DNA of 64,000 nt from Clostridia bacterium (GCA_017427285.1 JAFRTE010000012.1:1-64000); one strand, 5' to 3'. Positions 53,672 to 62,654 are shown, numbered from the stretch's first letter. The notes: a model not told the origin generated them from the letters alone. Numbers and translations are program-made.

Positions 53672-55285
53672 TTATTTAGCCCCCCTTTTCTTCTTTTTGA
53701 GAGATTTGCGGACTACTACCAATACTATTATGCCTACTATCAGGACGATCAGGCCAATGAAGATGAACGCGAAGTTCTTTGAAAGCTCTTCTTTTCTCAG
53801 TTCGCCGTAGGCCTTAGAGTAATTGTCCTTTTCTATCGCCTTCGAGAAGTAGCCGAGAGCGTTTTCGTAATGGTCAAATCTCGTTTCGTCGTAGCTTGAC
53901 ATTGCCTGACGCATCTCCGCTTTGCCCATACCGATATAGGCGATATACATATTGGAGTTGAAAGTAGTTACTTCTTTCCAGTATTCGGCAGCTTCCTCAA
54001 AATGTCCCGCCGCGTTTGCCGCAACGGCAGCGTTTATAAGTCTTGCATATTCGGTAGTTTCGTATACCGTTATGGACTTGTTGCCGATATCGGAAATGAT
54101 GATGTGTTCGCCTCTGAGAGCTATTGAGTTCGCGGTTCTGAAACGTCCGTTCTGGTCCGTGCTCGAGCCGCCGCCCATGTAAAGCATGTTTCCGTCGGAG
54201 TCGTATGTGAAGAAACGGCCCGAACGCGAGTCGATAATGGTGTATCTGCCGCTTTCGTCGTCAACGGCAACGTCCACTATCTGAGGCGAGGAGTTGAAGA
54301 AGAATGTGAGGTCGCCTACCGGCGGATATTTGCCCGTGCGTCTTAAAACGTCCGAGCCGGCGGGAGAAAGCTTCTTTACCGGTGCAAGCGCGCCCGAAAC
54401 GCTGTCGGACGCGATCGCAGAGAGAAGTTCCGCGCCGCTTATGGTGCTGATCGTCGAATAGATAAATCCGCGGTTGTCGATGTTTATGTTGCTGTATTCG
54501 GTAGGAACGTATTTTACGAGCTGCTTTTTCTGCTCGTCGGTAGCGATTACACGCCAGAACCAGTCTGCTGCGTTGTAAGTTACCGGAGGCGCGCCTACGA
54601 ACGAACGGAACGTGCCGTCGCTGTCTATTTCAAGAAGACCTCTGTTTACGGCGTAGCCGATTACGAGGAAGGAGCCCGTTCTGTCTACAACGATCTTTAC
54701 GGGTTTGAAAGCATAGTCGTTTATAACGTCAACTTTTACGCCCTGAACAACGCCCGTAACGTTTCCGTTTATATCGCACATTACTATACGTCTGTTCTGC
54801 GTATCCGCAACGTAGATAAGTCCGTCTTCGTCAACGTAAATGCCTTCGGGGGCGTAAAACGTGTTTCTGTTATGGGAAAGCATTTCGGAGTCCTGATAAG
54901 GAGAGCCGTCCGCATTCGTCTTGCCCGGGATATATGCGTAAAGCTGCGGCGCGTTTTTAAGCTCCGAAATTACCGATACTACCTGATAATCCTCGTCTAC
55001 TACGATTACCCTGTTTCCGCCTTTGTCAACGATATAGAGGTATTCGCCTCTTACGAAGATATCCGAGGGCTGAAACTGTCTGTCAAGACCGAGGTCTTCG
55101 TAACCGAGCACTTTTATCGCCTTGTAGGCGAGAGGCGCCTGAACGGGGACCATATTGTAGTTGTAAATATAGTTGTCGGCGATATCCGAGTTTATCGGAA
55201 GCGCAAACGCGGGAAGCGCAGCGGTTACTGTCATGACCGTGAGGAGAAGAAGCGTAAGCGCGGTTTTCAAAAATCCGTTTTTCAT
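53672..55285 (-). CDS. Secreted NHL-propeller protein with TPR-like part and C-terminal membrane anchor
   Basis: 537 residues. Signal peptide MKNGFLKTALTLLLLTVMTV with cleavage near AFA-LPI. Residues 60-410 are NHL-type beta-propeller blades (QPSDIFVRGEYLYIVDKGGNRVIVVD, APEGIYVDEDGLIYVADTQNRRIV). Residues 415-500 contain two helical TPR-like pairs (AAVAANAAGHFEEAAEYWKE and ALGYFSKAIEKDNYSKA). A membrane helix at about 507-528 and a KKKKRG tail follow. The propeller is thus outside and tethered, fit to bind glycans or partner proteins near the importer. Start chosen at 55285, with AAAGGAG upstream. Confidence 0.85.
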   Translation of the reverse strand: MKNGFLKTALTLLLLTVMTVTAALPAFALPINSDIADNYIYNYNMVPVQAPLAYKAIKVLGYEDLGLDRQFQPSDIFVRGEYLYIVDKGGNRVIVVDEDYQVVSVISELKNAPQLYAYIPGKTNADGSPYQDSEMLSHNRNTFYAPEGIYVDEDGLIYVADTQNRRIVMCDINGNVTGVVQGVKVDVINDYAFKPVKIVVDRTGSFLVIGYAVNRGLLEIDSDGTFRSFVGAPPVTYNAADWFWRVIATDEQKKQLVKYVPTEYSNINIDNRGFIYSTISTISGAELLSAIASDSVSGALAPVKKLSPAGSDVLRRTGKYPPVGDLTFFFNSSPQIVDVAVDDESGRYTIIDSRSGRFFTYDSDGNMLYMGGGSSTDQNGRFRTANSIALRGEHIIISDIGNKSITVYETTEYARLINAAVAANAAGHFEEAAEYWKEVTTFNSNMYIAYIGMGKAEMRQAMSSYDETRFDHYENALGYFSKAIEKDNYSKAYGELRKEELSKNFAFIFIGLIVLIVGIIVLVVVRKSLKKKKRGAK

Positions 55286-55301
55286 CTTTTTTCTCCTTTC
55301 A

Positions 55302-56279
55302 TCAGTCTTTCATACCGGAGGTGGACATCGTTTCGAGGATGTTCGACTGCGTTATAACGAAAGTGATAACCGGAACTATCATCATTACGATGGATACCGC
55401 CGTTGAAACGCCCGCTCTCGCAATACCTGCGGCGGCTATCTGAGAAAGCGCGTATGCAAGTGTTTTGAGCTCTTCGCGGTAGATGAAGATCGTTGAACCC
55501 ATGTTCCAGAAATCCTGGACCGCGAAAACTATAAGAGTCATCCACGCGGGTTTGATGGAGGGCATGAGTATCTGCCAGAATATTCTGAATTCTCCCGCGC
55601 CGTCTATACGGGCAGCTTCGAGAACGCTGTCGGGGAACTGATCGATGAACTGTTTTACGAGATACATGGCGGTCGAGTTGCCGAGAGCCGGAATAAGGAT
55701 GGCATAGTATGTATCGATCCAACCGAGGTTAGCCATTATGATATAGTTTGCTATAGTGGCTGCCGGAGCCGCGAACATAAGAGAAAGCGTTACTATCTGG
55801 AAAATGAAATTCTTGCCTTTGAACTGACGCTTCGATACGGGATATGCGCACATCGAGGCGGATATCGTTCTGAGAAGTGTTCCGACGAGGGTGATGAATA
55901 TCGTGTTAAACAGATATTTGGACATCGGAACGAGCGAGTTGGACATTATGTTGAAAAGGTCTATATAGTTTTTGAAGGTCGGGTTTTTAACTATGAGGTT
56001 CGGCGGGAAAAGCCAGAGCTCGTGAAGCGGCTTGAGCGACTGCGATATAGCGTATACAAGGGGGAACGCCATAAATGCGCCCGCAATGAGAAGGAACGCG
56101 AACATCGTAAGGTCGCCGCCGAACGATCTGTTTACCCTGTTATACTTGAAGAGCTTTTTCTTCTTATAATATATAAGGTGGCCTTCTTCGTCGTATTTCG
56201 GTCTGCGTTTTATGATACCGAAAAGGGGTTTTGGATTTTTGTATACAACCTGAACTTCTTCATCAATTCTTTCAGCCAT
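55302..56279 (-). CDS. Carbohydrate ABC permease, MalG type (first pair)
   Basis: 325 residues. Cytoplasmic N-terminus of about 55 residues, basic (KYDEEGHLIYYKKKKLFKY), then six membrane helices. The EAA loop is LEAARIDGAGEFRIFWQILMP (220-240). The last helices end FVITQSNILETMSTSGMKD, the usual MalG end. It pairs with the MalF-type gene 21 nt upstream. Confidence 0.94.
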   Translation of the reverse strand: MAERIDEEVQVVYKNPKPLFGIIKRRPKYDEEGHLIYYKKKKLFKYNRVNRSFGGDLTMFAFLLIAGAFMAFPLVYAISQSLKPLHELWLFPPNLIVKNPTFKNYIDLFNIMSNSLVPMSKYLFNTIFITLVGTLLRTISASMCAYPVSKRQFKGKNFIFQIVTLSLMFAAPAATIANYIIMANLGWIDTYYAILIPALGNSTAMYLVKQFIDQFPDSVLEAARIDGAGEFRIFWQILMPSIKPAWMTLIVFAVQDFWNMGSTIFIYREELKTLAYALSQIAAAGIARAGVSTAVSIVMMIVPVITFVITQSNILETMSTSGMKD

Positions 56280-56300
56280 GATAAAACCTCCTTTTCCTCA

Positions 56301-57209
56301 TTATTTACCGATACGTCCGAGCACGAACTGGAACAGCTTGTTCATCGTAAACGAAATTACGAAAAGCAGCGTTGCTATCGCGCAGGCGTAACCCATTTCA
56401 AAACGTACACCGCCGTAGTCGTCGAGGTGGTGCATTATCGTGTGAAGCGCATAGTCTGTAGTCGGGAATCCGAATACCGCGGTAATTACCGAACCGATAC
56501 CGAAAGAACCCGTAACGTTAAGGATAGCGCCGAAAAGAAGCTGTCCGCGCATAGACGGAAGAGTTACAAAGTAAAGCTCCTGCCATCTGTTCTTTATACC
56601 GTCAACCGCAGCCGCCTCGTAAAGAGAACGGTCAACCGTCTGAAGACCTGCGATGAAGGTAAGGAACGTTGTGCCGAGCGCCTGCCAGAGGACTATTACT
56701 ACGCAGACGCCGAACATGTAGTTGGGGTCTTTAAGGAAGAGTATCGGGTCTGTTATAACGCCGAGGTTAAGCAGAAGACCGTTTATATATCCGTAACGGT
56801 CGCCCGAGAAGAGCAGCTGCCATACAAAACCGAAACCGCCCGAAAGCGAAGGCGCGTAGAAAAGCAGGGTAAGGAACGCACGGGGTTTTGCGGGCACTTC
56901 GTTTATCAGCCATGCAAGACCGAAACAGATAATATAGCTTATCGGGCCGGTTACAAGGGCGAGAATAAATGTGTTTTGCAGCGCCGTTGCGAAAATATCG
57001 TCGTTAAGGAAGAGCTTCTGATAGTTGGCAAGGCCTACAAATTCGGGCATTTCCAGCATATTGAAGTTCGTTAAGCTGATAAACAGCGAGATAAATACGG
57101 GAAGGACCGTAAATGTGAAGAAAGTTACGAGGAACGGACCGAGGAATACTATAAGGTCAAGATTCTCAAACTTTTTCTTTTTTGCAAGCGAGCTTGTTTT
57201 GTTTTTCAT
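56301..57209 (-). CDS. Carbohydrate ABC permease, MalF type (first pair)
   Basis: 302 residues from the ATG at 57209, chosen because AAGGAGG lies 8 nt upstream; an ATG 7 codons earlier overlaps that site. Six helices; first helix DLIVFLGPFLVTFFTFTVLPVF. EAA loop YEAAAVDGIKNRWQELYFVTLP (197-218). It lies just behind the giant solute-binding protein gene (20-nt gap), the classical CUT1 order. Confidence 0.94.
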   Translation of the reverse strand: MKNKTSSLAKKKKFENLDLIVFLGPFLVTFFTFTVLPVFISLFISLTNFNMLEMPEFVGLANYQKLFLNDDIFATALQNTFILALVTGPISYIICFGLAWLINEVPAKPRAFLTLLFYAPSLSGGFGFVWQLLFSGDRYGYINGLLLNLGVITDPILFLKDPNYMFGVCVVIVLWQALGTTFLTFIAGLQTVDRSLYEAAAVDGIKNRWQELYFVTLPSMRGQLLFGAILNVTGSFGIGSVITAVFGFPTTDYALHTIMHHLDDYGGVRFEMGYACAIATLLFVISFTMNKLFQFVLGRIGK

Positions 57210-57229
57210 CTGTATTTCCTCCTTCCTCA

Positions 57230-60136
57230 TCAGTCAACGGGGAATCCGAGCTCTTCGCGTTTGTAACGCAGCTCGTCGTTGATGGCTTTTACATAGTCGA
57301 GAAGTGTATCGCGCGGGTCGGTGGCGTTGTTTACAACACTGAGGAACGCGAAGTTAAGGTTACGGGTAAGTGCGTAAGAACCGGGGACCTGCGGATAGCC
57401 GACAACGTAGTTTCGCTGATCCATAAGTACCGCGAGTTCGTCGGATCTCCACGGCATCCTCTGCAAAGCTTCGGTATTCGCAGTTGTGTAACGCGCAGCC
57501 GTACCGAGGATCGATTCTACTTCGCGTCCGTAGTCTACCTGCGCCTGTGCGCCTGTCCACCATTTGATGTATTCCCAGCTTGCCTCTTTGTCTTTCGCCG
57601 CCGCAAGCATTACGCTTGATACCGCCGTTGCGATAACCGAGCGGTCAACGGTTCCGTCTTCCTTCTTCGTTCCGGGAACGTTTGTGAAGGACCACAGACC
57701 CTTGATCTCGGGAGCGAAAACGGAGATCTGGTTGTAGAAATCGTATGTCTGAAGACCGAATGGCATTTCGGCGAATCTGAAACGGTTTGCAAAGTTTGAT
57801 TCAACAGGCAGCTTGTAGCTCGTGTAGAGGTCTGTCCACTGAATAAACGATTCGATCGCAACTTCGGAGTCGAGCGCGGTGGTCTTGCCGTTATCGTTGT
57901 AAAGCGTACCGCCGTTCTGATAAAGAAGCGTTTCGTATGCCGGCGGCGCAAAGTCCATGTAGCGTTTCTGCAATACCGCTATAAGATCGTATACGTCGTC
58001 CCATGTGTCGGGAAGCTTGAGATTGTATTCTTCAAGTATATCCTGACGGTAGAAGAGAACGAGGAATACCTGCGTTTCGGGAAGACCGTAGTTTAATATC
58101 TTGCCGTCGCCCCAGTCAAGCGTTGTGGGTACGAGGGCTGAGGGGAGGAACGACTTCTTTACTTCGTCGAAATCGTCGAATATGTTGAGTTCCTGCAGTG
58201 CGTTACGGGCCGCATAGTTGATTACCGTTTCGGCGTCCTGGTTCATGGCAACGTCGGGGCCTTTGCCTGCGAGCGTTGAGGGAAGCAGCGCGCCGGAAGG
58301 AACAAGTTCAAGATCAACGTTTATATTGTAGTTTGCAATAAAGCTTCTGTCAACGAGCTGACGTACTACCTGCGCATAGTCGCGCGCGGAAGTAACGCCC
58401 GCCATCCATACGGTTACGTTTTTGTCGTAAGTACCGGAGCTTGTGGCGGAAATCGCATTGACATCCGTAAAGAATGACGAGAAGAACATTGAGATCTGAT
58501 GTCCGAGTCCGACAAAAATGTTGGTTTCGGCGTCGGGTACTTTATAGTTGTTCTCGGAAACAAGGATATAGTCAACTTCGAGCGGCTGCTCACGCGCGGA
58601 GAGAAGCCATGAACCGAGGTTGCCTATGTTGTTTTTGAAGCCGGAAAACTCCTTGGGGATCGTGTCGGGCTTTTCAAACATATCGTAAAGCTGCATGAAC
58701 ACGGTTTCGAGAGTTGCTGTCTGTTCGCCGCGCTCGCCGAGTATGTGAACGAGCTCGTCATGTATCTTTTTGAGTATGTCCGCCTGAGCTTTCAGGTCGG
58801 AGATCGTTTCGGGGATCTCGTCCTCGAAATCGTAGTCTCTGTACTGGTCGGGAGACTGACCGGTTATCATGATGATGCGGCGGTAGTCTGCGTTAAGTTT
58901 AAGCACGACCGCTTCGACCGCGTTTATGATCTCGGACATATCGCCCAGAACGGCTCTGAGACGTATGGTGTTTTCACCTTTATTAAAATGGAAGAGAAGA
59001 TCGTTGTTGTATTCGTCCTTCGGCTGTATCATCTGCCAGCCCGACGCATAACCTATGCGGACAGCAGCCGCCTGCTCGTATGCGCTTTCGCCGTTTATCG
59101 TAATTTCTCTCGACGAGAAAGTACCGCTCGATGCGTTCTGGCGCGCACGGATCGCGAGCTTATACATGCCCTCTTCGGGAATGTCAACGGTATATTCAAC
59201 CCACTGACCGGAGGTCTTCCAGGTCGAAGTACCGCTCGTTGAGCCGAGGATGTTCATTTTTATCGTTCCGGAGCTTGCCGGAGACGTTGCGGGCGACGCT
59301 CTGTCTGTACCCGCGAAAAGCGTTGCTTCGGATTTTGCGGACGGATATTCGCACTCGACTTTTGCGATAAGCTCGTTGCCGCTCTGATCGAGATATGCGT
59401 ATTTCGCCATTGCGTCGTTGTAATCCTGATAGCTTGATGCGCCGTAGAGTCTGAGACCCGAAATCGCGAGAGGTTCGCGGACGGATACGAAAGTTATCGT
59501 ATGCTCGCCTTTCTCAAAATACCACTGCAAAGCTCCGTCGTAAGAGCCCGACGAGTCTTTCAGGAAAGCGCCGTCTACCCATCTGGGTGCTTCCACCTGA
59601 ACGGGACGGAGCTGGTTGCCCGATTCGTCGTGAACGAAGTAATTTTCGAGATCGTTTCTGTCTGCAACGTCGTCGGCGTAAATTCTGTCAAGAGAAGCAG
59701 AACGTGCCTCCGTAAATAGATACTGTCCGTCAACGAGGACGCCTCTTTCGATAGCGGCGCCTTTGCCCTCTATCGGATAATAGTCCACGCCGATGGAATA
59801 CATTCCGGTTTTTTCGACAGTGACCGTATACGTTACGCGGCTGAGCTCGGTCGTCACCGCAACGTTCGACCTGCCTTCGACCGTCTGGATCGTCGCGTCG
59901 CCGTTTTCGTCGGTAAACGATGTAACGTCTATCTCGACTGGAGCGTCAGCGATCGCGGTTTTCATGTAGTTCTGAAGGTATTCACCGTAAGAACCGCTCT
60001 TGTATACAGGCACAAATACCGAAACACCGGTTTCTTCAACGACATCCGATCGCGCAAATGAGATAACGGGCAGAATCTGTACCGCCATCACCGCCGCGAT
60101 GAATACCGCCAAAGCTTTCAGCTTGCGAATGCGCAC
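57230..60136 (-). CDS. Giant sugar-binding protein: two carbohydrate-binding-like domains plus ABC solute-binding domain
   Basis: 968 residues from a GTG at 60136 (AAGGAAGGTG upstream). Signal sequence LKALAVFIAAVMAVQILPVI, without a lipobox Cys. Residues 40-235 and 260-430 each look like beta-sandwich carbohydrate-binding modules (VTVEKTGMYSIGVDYYPIEG; WVEYTVDIPEEGMYKLAIRA). A helical region follows (450-540). Residues 560-968 form an extracellular solute-binding domain of the CUT1 type (KNVTVWMAGV, GKGPDVAMNQDAE, LPDTWDDVYDLIAVLQ, AAAKDKEASWEYIKWWTG). Most binding proteins have about 430 residues, so half of this one is extra. It should capture a large or branched glycan and hand it to the permeases. 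Confidence 0.88.
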   Translation of the reverse strand: MRIRKLKALAVFIAAVMAVQILPVISFARSDVVEETGVSVFVPVYKSGSYGEYLQNYMKTAIADAPVEIDVTSFTDENGDATIQTVEGRSNVAVTTELSRVTYTVTVEKTGMYSIGVDYYPIEGKGAAIERGVLVDGQYLFTEARSASLDRIYADDVADRNDLENYFVHDESGNQLRPVQVEAPRWVDGAFLKDSSGSYDGALQWYFEKGEHTITFVSVREPLAISGLRLYGASSYQDYNDAMAKYAYLDQSGNELIAKVECEYPSAKSEATLFAGTDRASPATSPASSGTIKMNILGSTSGTSTWKTSGQWVEYTVDIPEEGMYKLAIRARQNASSGTFSSREITINGESAYEQAAAVRIGYASGWQMIQPKDEYNNDLLFHFNKGENTIRLRAVLGDMSEIINAVEAVVLKLNADYRRIIMITGQSPDQYRDYDFEDEIPETISDLKAQADILKKIHDELVHILGERGEQTATLETVFMQLYDMFEKPDTIPKEFSGFKNNIGNLGSWLLSAREQPLEVDYILVSENNYKVPDAETNIFVGLGHQISMFFSSFFTDVNAISATSSGTYDKNVTVWMAGVTSARDYAQVVRQLVDRSFIANYNINVDLELVPSGALLPSTLAGKGPDVAMNQDAETVINYAARNALQELNIFDDFDEVKKSFLPSALVPTTLDWGDGKILNYGLPETQVFLVLFYRQDILEEYNLKLPDTWDDVYDLIAVLQKRYMDFAPPAYETLLYQNGGTLYNDNGKTTALDSEVAIESFIQWTDLYTSYKLPVESNFANRFRFAEMPFGLQTYDFYNQISVFAPEIKGLWSFTNVPGTKKEDGTVDRSVIATAVSSVMLAAAKDKEASWEYIKWWTGAQAQVDYGREVESILGTAARYTTANTEALQRMPWRSDELAVLMDQRNYVVGYPQVPGSYALTRNLNFAFLSVVNNATDPRDTLLDYVKAINDELRYKREELGFPVD

Positions 60137-60209
60137 TGCAAAACACCTTCCTTAATCGTTTGCTTGTAAAACCGCCCGTACGGCTTATTTTACAGCTGTT
60201 TGTCTGTAT

Positions 60210-60238
60210 ATTATAATATTTTTCTCTTTTCTTGTCAA
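60210..60238 (-). promoter_or_regulatory. Promoter of the eight-gene sugar ABC operon
   Basis: On the minus strand, perfect TTGACA (60233-60238) and perfect TATAAT (60210-60215) with a 17-bp spacer, about 74 nt before the GTG start. No cre-like palindrome is evident nearby. Confidence 0.92.
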
Positions 60239-60245
60239 TAAAAAA

Positions 60246-60278
60246 ATTCCCGTTTTTCCATATAAAGAAAACGGGAAT
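60246..60278 (-). terminator. Terminator of the murC transcript, abutting the ABC promoter
   Basis: On the minus strand, ATTCCCGTTTT, an 11-nt loop, AAAACGGGAAT, then TTTTTT. The T-run touches the -35 box of the ABC operon promoter at 60238. Confidence 0.75.
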
Positions 60279-60284
60279 AAAATA

Positions 60285-60574
60285 AGTAACTGTATATTTT
60301 GACTAATTTTGTTTGTTGACATACCACATTTTTAGTAAATTTTACCTATCATATTTTTGTCACATTTGCAACGGAAATCGTAAAAAACACAATATATTGA
60401 CATTTTTTCCGGATTTTCAAAAAATTTTCTTTATTTTGTGTCAAGCACGATTTTTTGAAGTTTTTGTTTTGTACAAAATGCACAAAATTTTCATCGGAGT
60501 TAAAGTTTCGTTTTTTATACAAATTTTTATCGTTTTTTTGTCACGTTTTCCGAACTTTTTCGCCACACTTCAAA
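60285..60574. other. AT-rich intergenic stretch without a gene
   Basis: A T-rich plus strand with no convincing coding region, RNA or second promoter. It contains a small palindrome TTTTGTACAAAA (60467-60478). It probably forms the trailer of murC up to the terminator. Confidence 0.5.
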
Positions 60575-61972
60575 TTATTCCGCTATAATTCCGCCTTCCG
60601 CATTAAGCTTTGCGATCAGCTTCGCCGCCTTGTAAATATCGCCGCAGCCGAGAGTGATAAAAAGGTCGCCCTCTCTTGCCGTTTCAAAAACTCTTTTCGC
60701 TATGTCCTCAAAAGTTTCGCAGTATTCGGCGTTCGGCAGAAGCTTTACAAGATCGAGAGCGCTTACGTTGTAAAGATCGTTCGTCTCTCTTGCGGCGTAG
60801 ATCGGCGCGACGATAACGTGGTCCACGGTTGAGAGCACTTCGGCAAACTCTTTCATCATCATTTTCGTTCTCGAAAAAGTATGCGGCTGATGGATCGCGA
60901 TTATCCGCTTGAATCCTACCGCTCTCGCCGTTTCAAACGTTACCCTGTAAGCGTCGGGGTGGTGGCCATAATCGTCGGCAACAACGGCGCCGTTTACAAC
61001 GCAGTGATATTCAAACCGTCTCTCATCGCCCGCAAAATTGCAAAGACCTTTTACTACCGTGTCGTCGTCAAGCCCGTAAACCGAGCATGCGGCTGCGGCG
61101 GCAAGCGCGTTTTTAACGTTGTGTTCGCCCGGTATCGCCAGACGGACGTTTCCCATAAGTCTGTCGCCGTCGTAAAGGTCGAAAGCGGCGCGTCCCTTTG
61201 TCATTTCGATATTTTTCGCGTGAAATCTGCCTTTTTGGATACCGAAAGACGCCGTATTGCCCTCATATCCGTCTATCATTTCAAGCGAGGCGGCGTCTTC
61301 GGCGTTGTATACGACCGTACCGCCGGGTTTTGTGTTTTTGAGGTATCTTTTAAACGAATTTATCAGGTTTTCGCGTGTTTTGAAATATTCCATATGGTCC
61401 GGAGCGATATTCAGCACGACAGATATGTCGCTTTTGAAAAACAGATACGACTCTTTATACTCGCAGCTTTCAAATGCGCATACCGAATTTGTTTCCCCGA
61501 TCCTGTATCCGTCGCCTATCTGCTTCATATGTCCGCCCAGGATCGCGGAAAAATCGAGCCCGGAAGCGAGAAATACGGACGTTATCATCGAGCTTGTCGT
61601 CGTTTTTCCGTGAGTGCCCGCAACGCCTATCGTTTTTTCGTATCCGTCCAGCAGCGCGCCGAGAAGCTCCGCCCTGCGAAAAACGGGTATCCCTCTGTTT
61701 TTCGCTTCAACTATTTCGGGGTTCGTATCAGCCACCGCTTCTGTTTTTACAACGGCGTCGGGCATCTCGTTCGCGATATTTTCAGCAGACTGTCCGATAT
61801 AAACCGCAACGCCTCTCTTTATCAGCTCGTCCGTCGATTCGGACTGCTGCATATCGGAGCCGCACACTTTTTTGCCGCGTAAAAGGAGTATTTTGGCAAG
61901 ACTGCTCATCGAGGAGCCACCTATGCCCGAAAGAAAAATTTTGCCGTAATTGCCGATATCCAAAAAAAACAC
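60575..61972 (-). CDS. murC: UDP-N-acetylmuramate-L-alanine ligase MurC
   Basis: Adds L-alanine to UDP-MurNAc, the first peptide step in peptidoglycan synthesis. Rossmann start IFLSGIGGSSMSSLAKIL, ATP loop VAGTHGKTTTSSM, SCEYKESYLFF, DDYGHHPDAYRVTFE and IHQPHTFSRTKMMMKEF are diagnostic. 465 residues. The start is GTG at 61972 with GGAG only 3 nt away; a TTG three codons further has better spacing, so the exact start is open. The last residues LNAEGGIIAE and the stop are encoded by a dispersed-repeat end. Confidence 0.95.
   Translation of the reverse strand: MFFLDIGNYGKIFLSGIGGSSMSSLAKILLLRGKKVCGSDMQQSESTDELIKRGVAVYIGQSAENIANEMPDAVVKTEAVADTNPEIVEAKNRGIPVFRRAELLGALLDGYEKTIGVAGTHGKTTTSSMITSVFLASGLDFSAILGGHMKQIGDGYRIGETNSVCAFESCEYKESYLFFKSDISVVLNIAPDHMEYFKTRENLINSFKRYLKNTKPGGTVVYNAEDAASLEMIDGYEGNTASFGIQKGRFHAKNIEMTKGRAAFDLYDGDRLMGNVRLAIPGEHNVKNALAAAAACSVYGLDDDTVVKGLCNFAGDERRFEYHCVVNGAVVADDYGHHPDAYRVTFETARAVGFKRIIAIHQPHTFSRTKMMMKEFAEVLSTVDHVIVAPIYAARETNDLYNVSALDLVKLLPNAEYCETFEDIAKRVFETAREGDLFITLGCGDIYKAAKLIAKLNAEGGIIAE
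60589..60606. repeat. Remnant of the dispersed repeat within murC 3' end
   Basis: AATTCCGCCTTCCGCATT, one copy of the terminal motif in coding frame. It supplies Asn-Ala-Glu-Gly-Gly-Ile near the MurC C-terminus. No hairpin or second end is found next to it. Confidence 0.6.
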
Positions 61973-62036
61973 ATCTCCGTTTCGGTTTTCGCTATAATAG
62001 CTATAATATACAATGGTAACTTTCAGAAGGGAAAAA

Positions 62037-62624
62037 TCAGTTGAGTTCCTTTATTTTGTTCATCGTAAAATACGAGAAAACAAGGAATACCGCGTTTATG
62101 CCCGCAGAGATCCAGTCGAGCGGAAGCGGAAGATTGATAAACTGATTTACTATATAAACTATCGCAAGCGCCGAATAAACTATGCTGAAAACATACATCG
62201 CCCTGCAAAGAAACCATTTTTCCTGCGACTGCATGGCGTATCCGAGCGCCGAGGCAAACATGAACATGAAAATCATCGACAGCGCAAAAAGTATGCTGCC
62301 GCCTATACGGACAAGATAATTTACAACGTAGAAAAGTATTGCGAAGATCTGTCCGTCGGGACTGTTCAGCAGCGGTTCGAGCAAAAAGCTCAGAGACGAT
62401 ACAAGCGTAATGAACGTAATGACCATAAGCCCCGTCGCCGCCGAGTGCGCCTCTTTGAACCATCTGTTTACGTCAACCGATTTTTCAAGTCCGAACCATA
62501 AAAGAAGATAGCCCACAAAGTCCGGCAAAACGTCCATCGTTACTTCCGCATTGATGTTTGCCGAAACAAACGTATAGTCAAACCTGAAAAGGACAAACAG
62601 CAGCCCTACGATCACAAGACCCAT
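62037..62624 (-). CDS. Integral membrane protein of unknown function
   Basis: 195 residues with five or six hydrophobic segments (about 3-20, 32-46, 65-82, 90-122, 140-165, 168-188). It has a conserved-looking DVLPDFVGYLLLWFGLEK stretch after the first helix, which recalls small DUF-type clostridial membrane proteins. AAGGAGG precedes the ATG. It lies 30 nt behind the isomerase gene and 64 nt before murC. I do not recognise the family. Confidence 0.72.
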   Translation of the reverse strand: MGLVIVGLLFVLFRFDYTFVSANINAEVTMDVLPDFVGYLLLWFGLEKSVDVNRWFKEAHSAATGLMVITFITLVSSLSFLLEPLLNSPDGQIFAILFYVVNYLVRIGGSILFALSMIFMFMFASALGYAMQSQEKWFLCRAMYVFSIVYSALAIVYIVNQFINLPLPLDWISAGINAVFLVFSYFTMNKIKELN

Positions 62625-62654
62625 ATTGACCTCCTTTTTGTTTTTCGTTTTTTT

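Noticed and set aside
56022..57074. A 350-codon antisense frame across the first permease pair
   Set aside because: It spans two well-supported permease genes and their junction, with a very basic, Tyr- and Arg-rich translation and no ribosome-binding site.
60881..61882. A 333-codon antisense frame inside murC
   Set aside because: MurC motifs are complete on the other strand; the antisense product shows no domain pattern.
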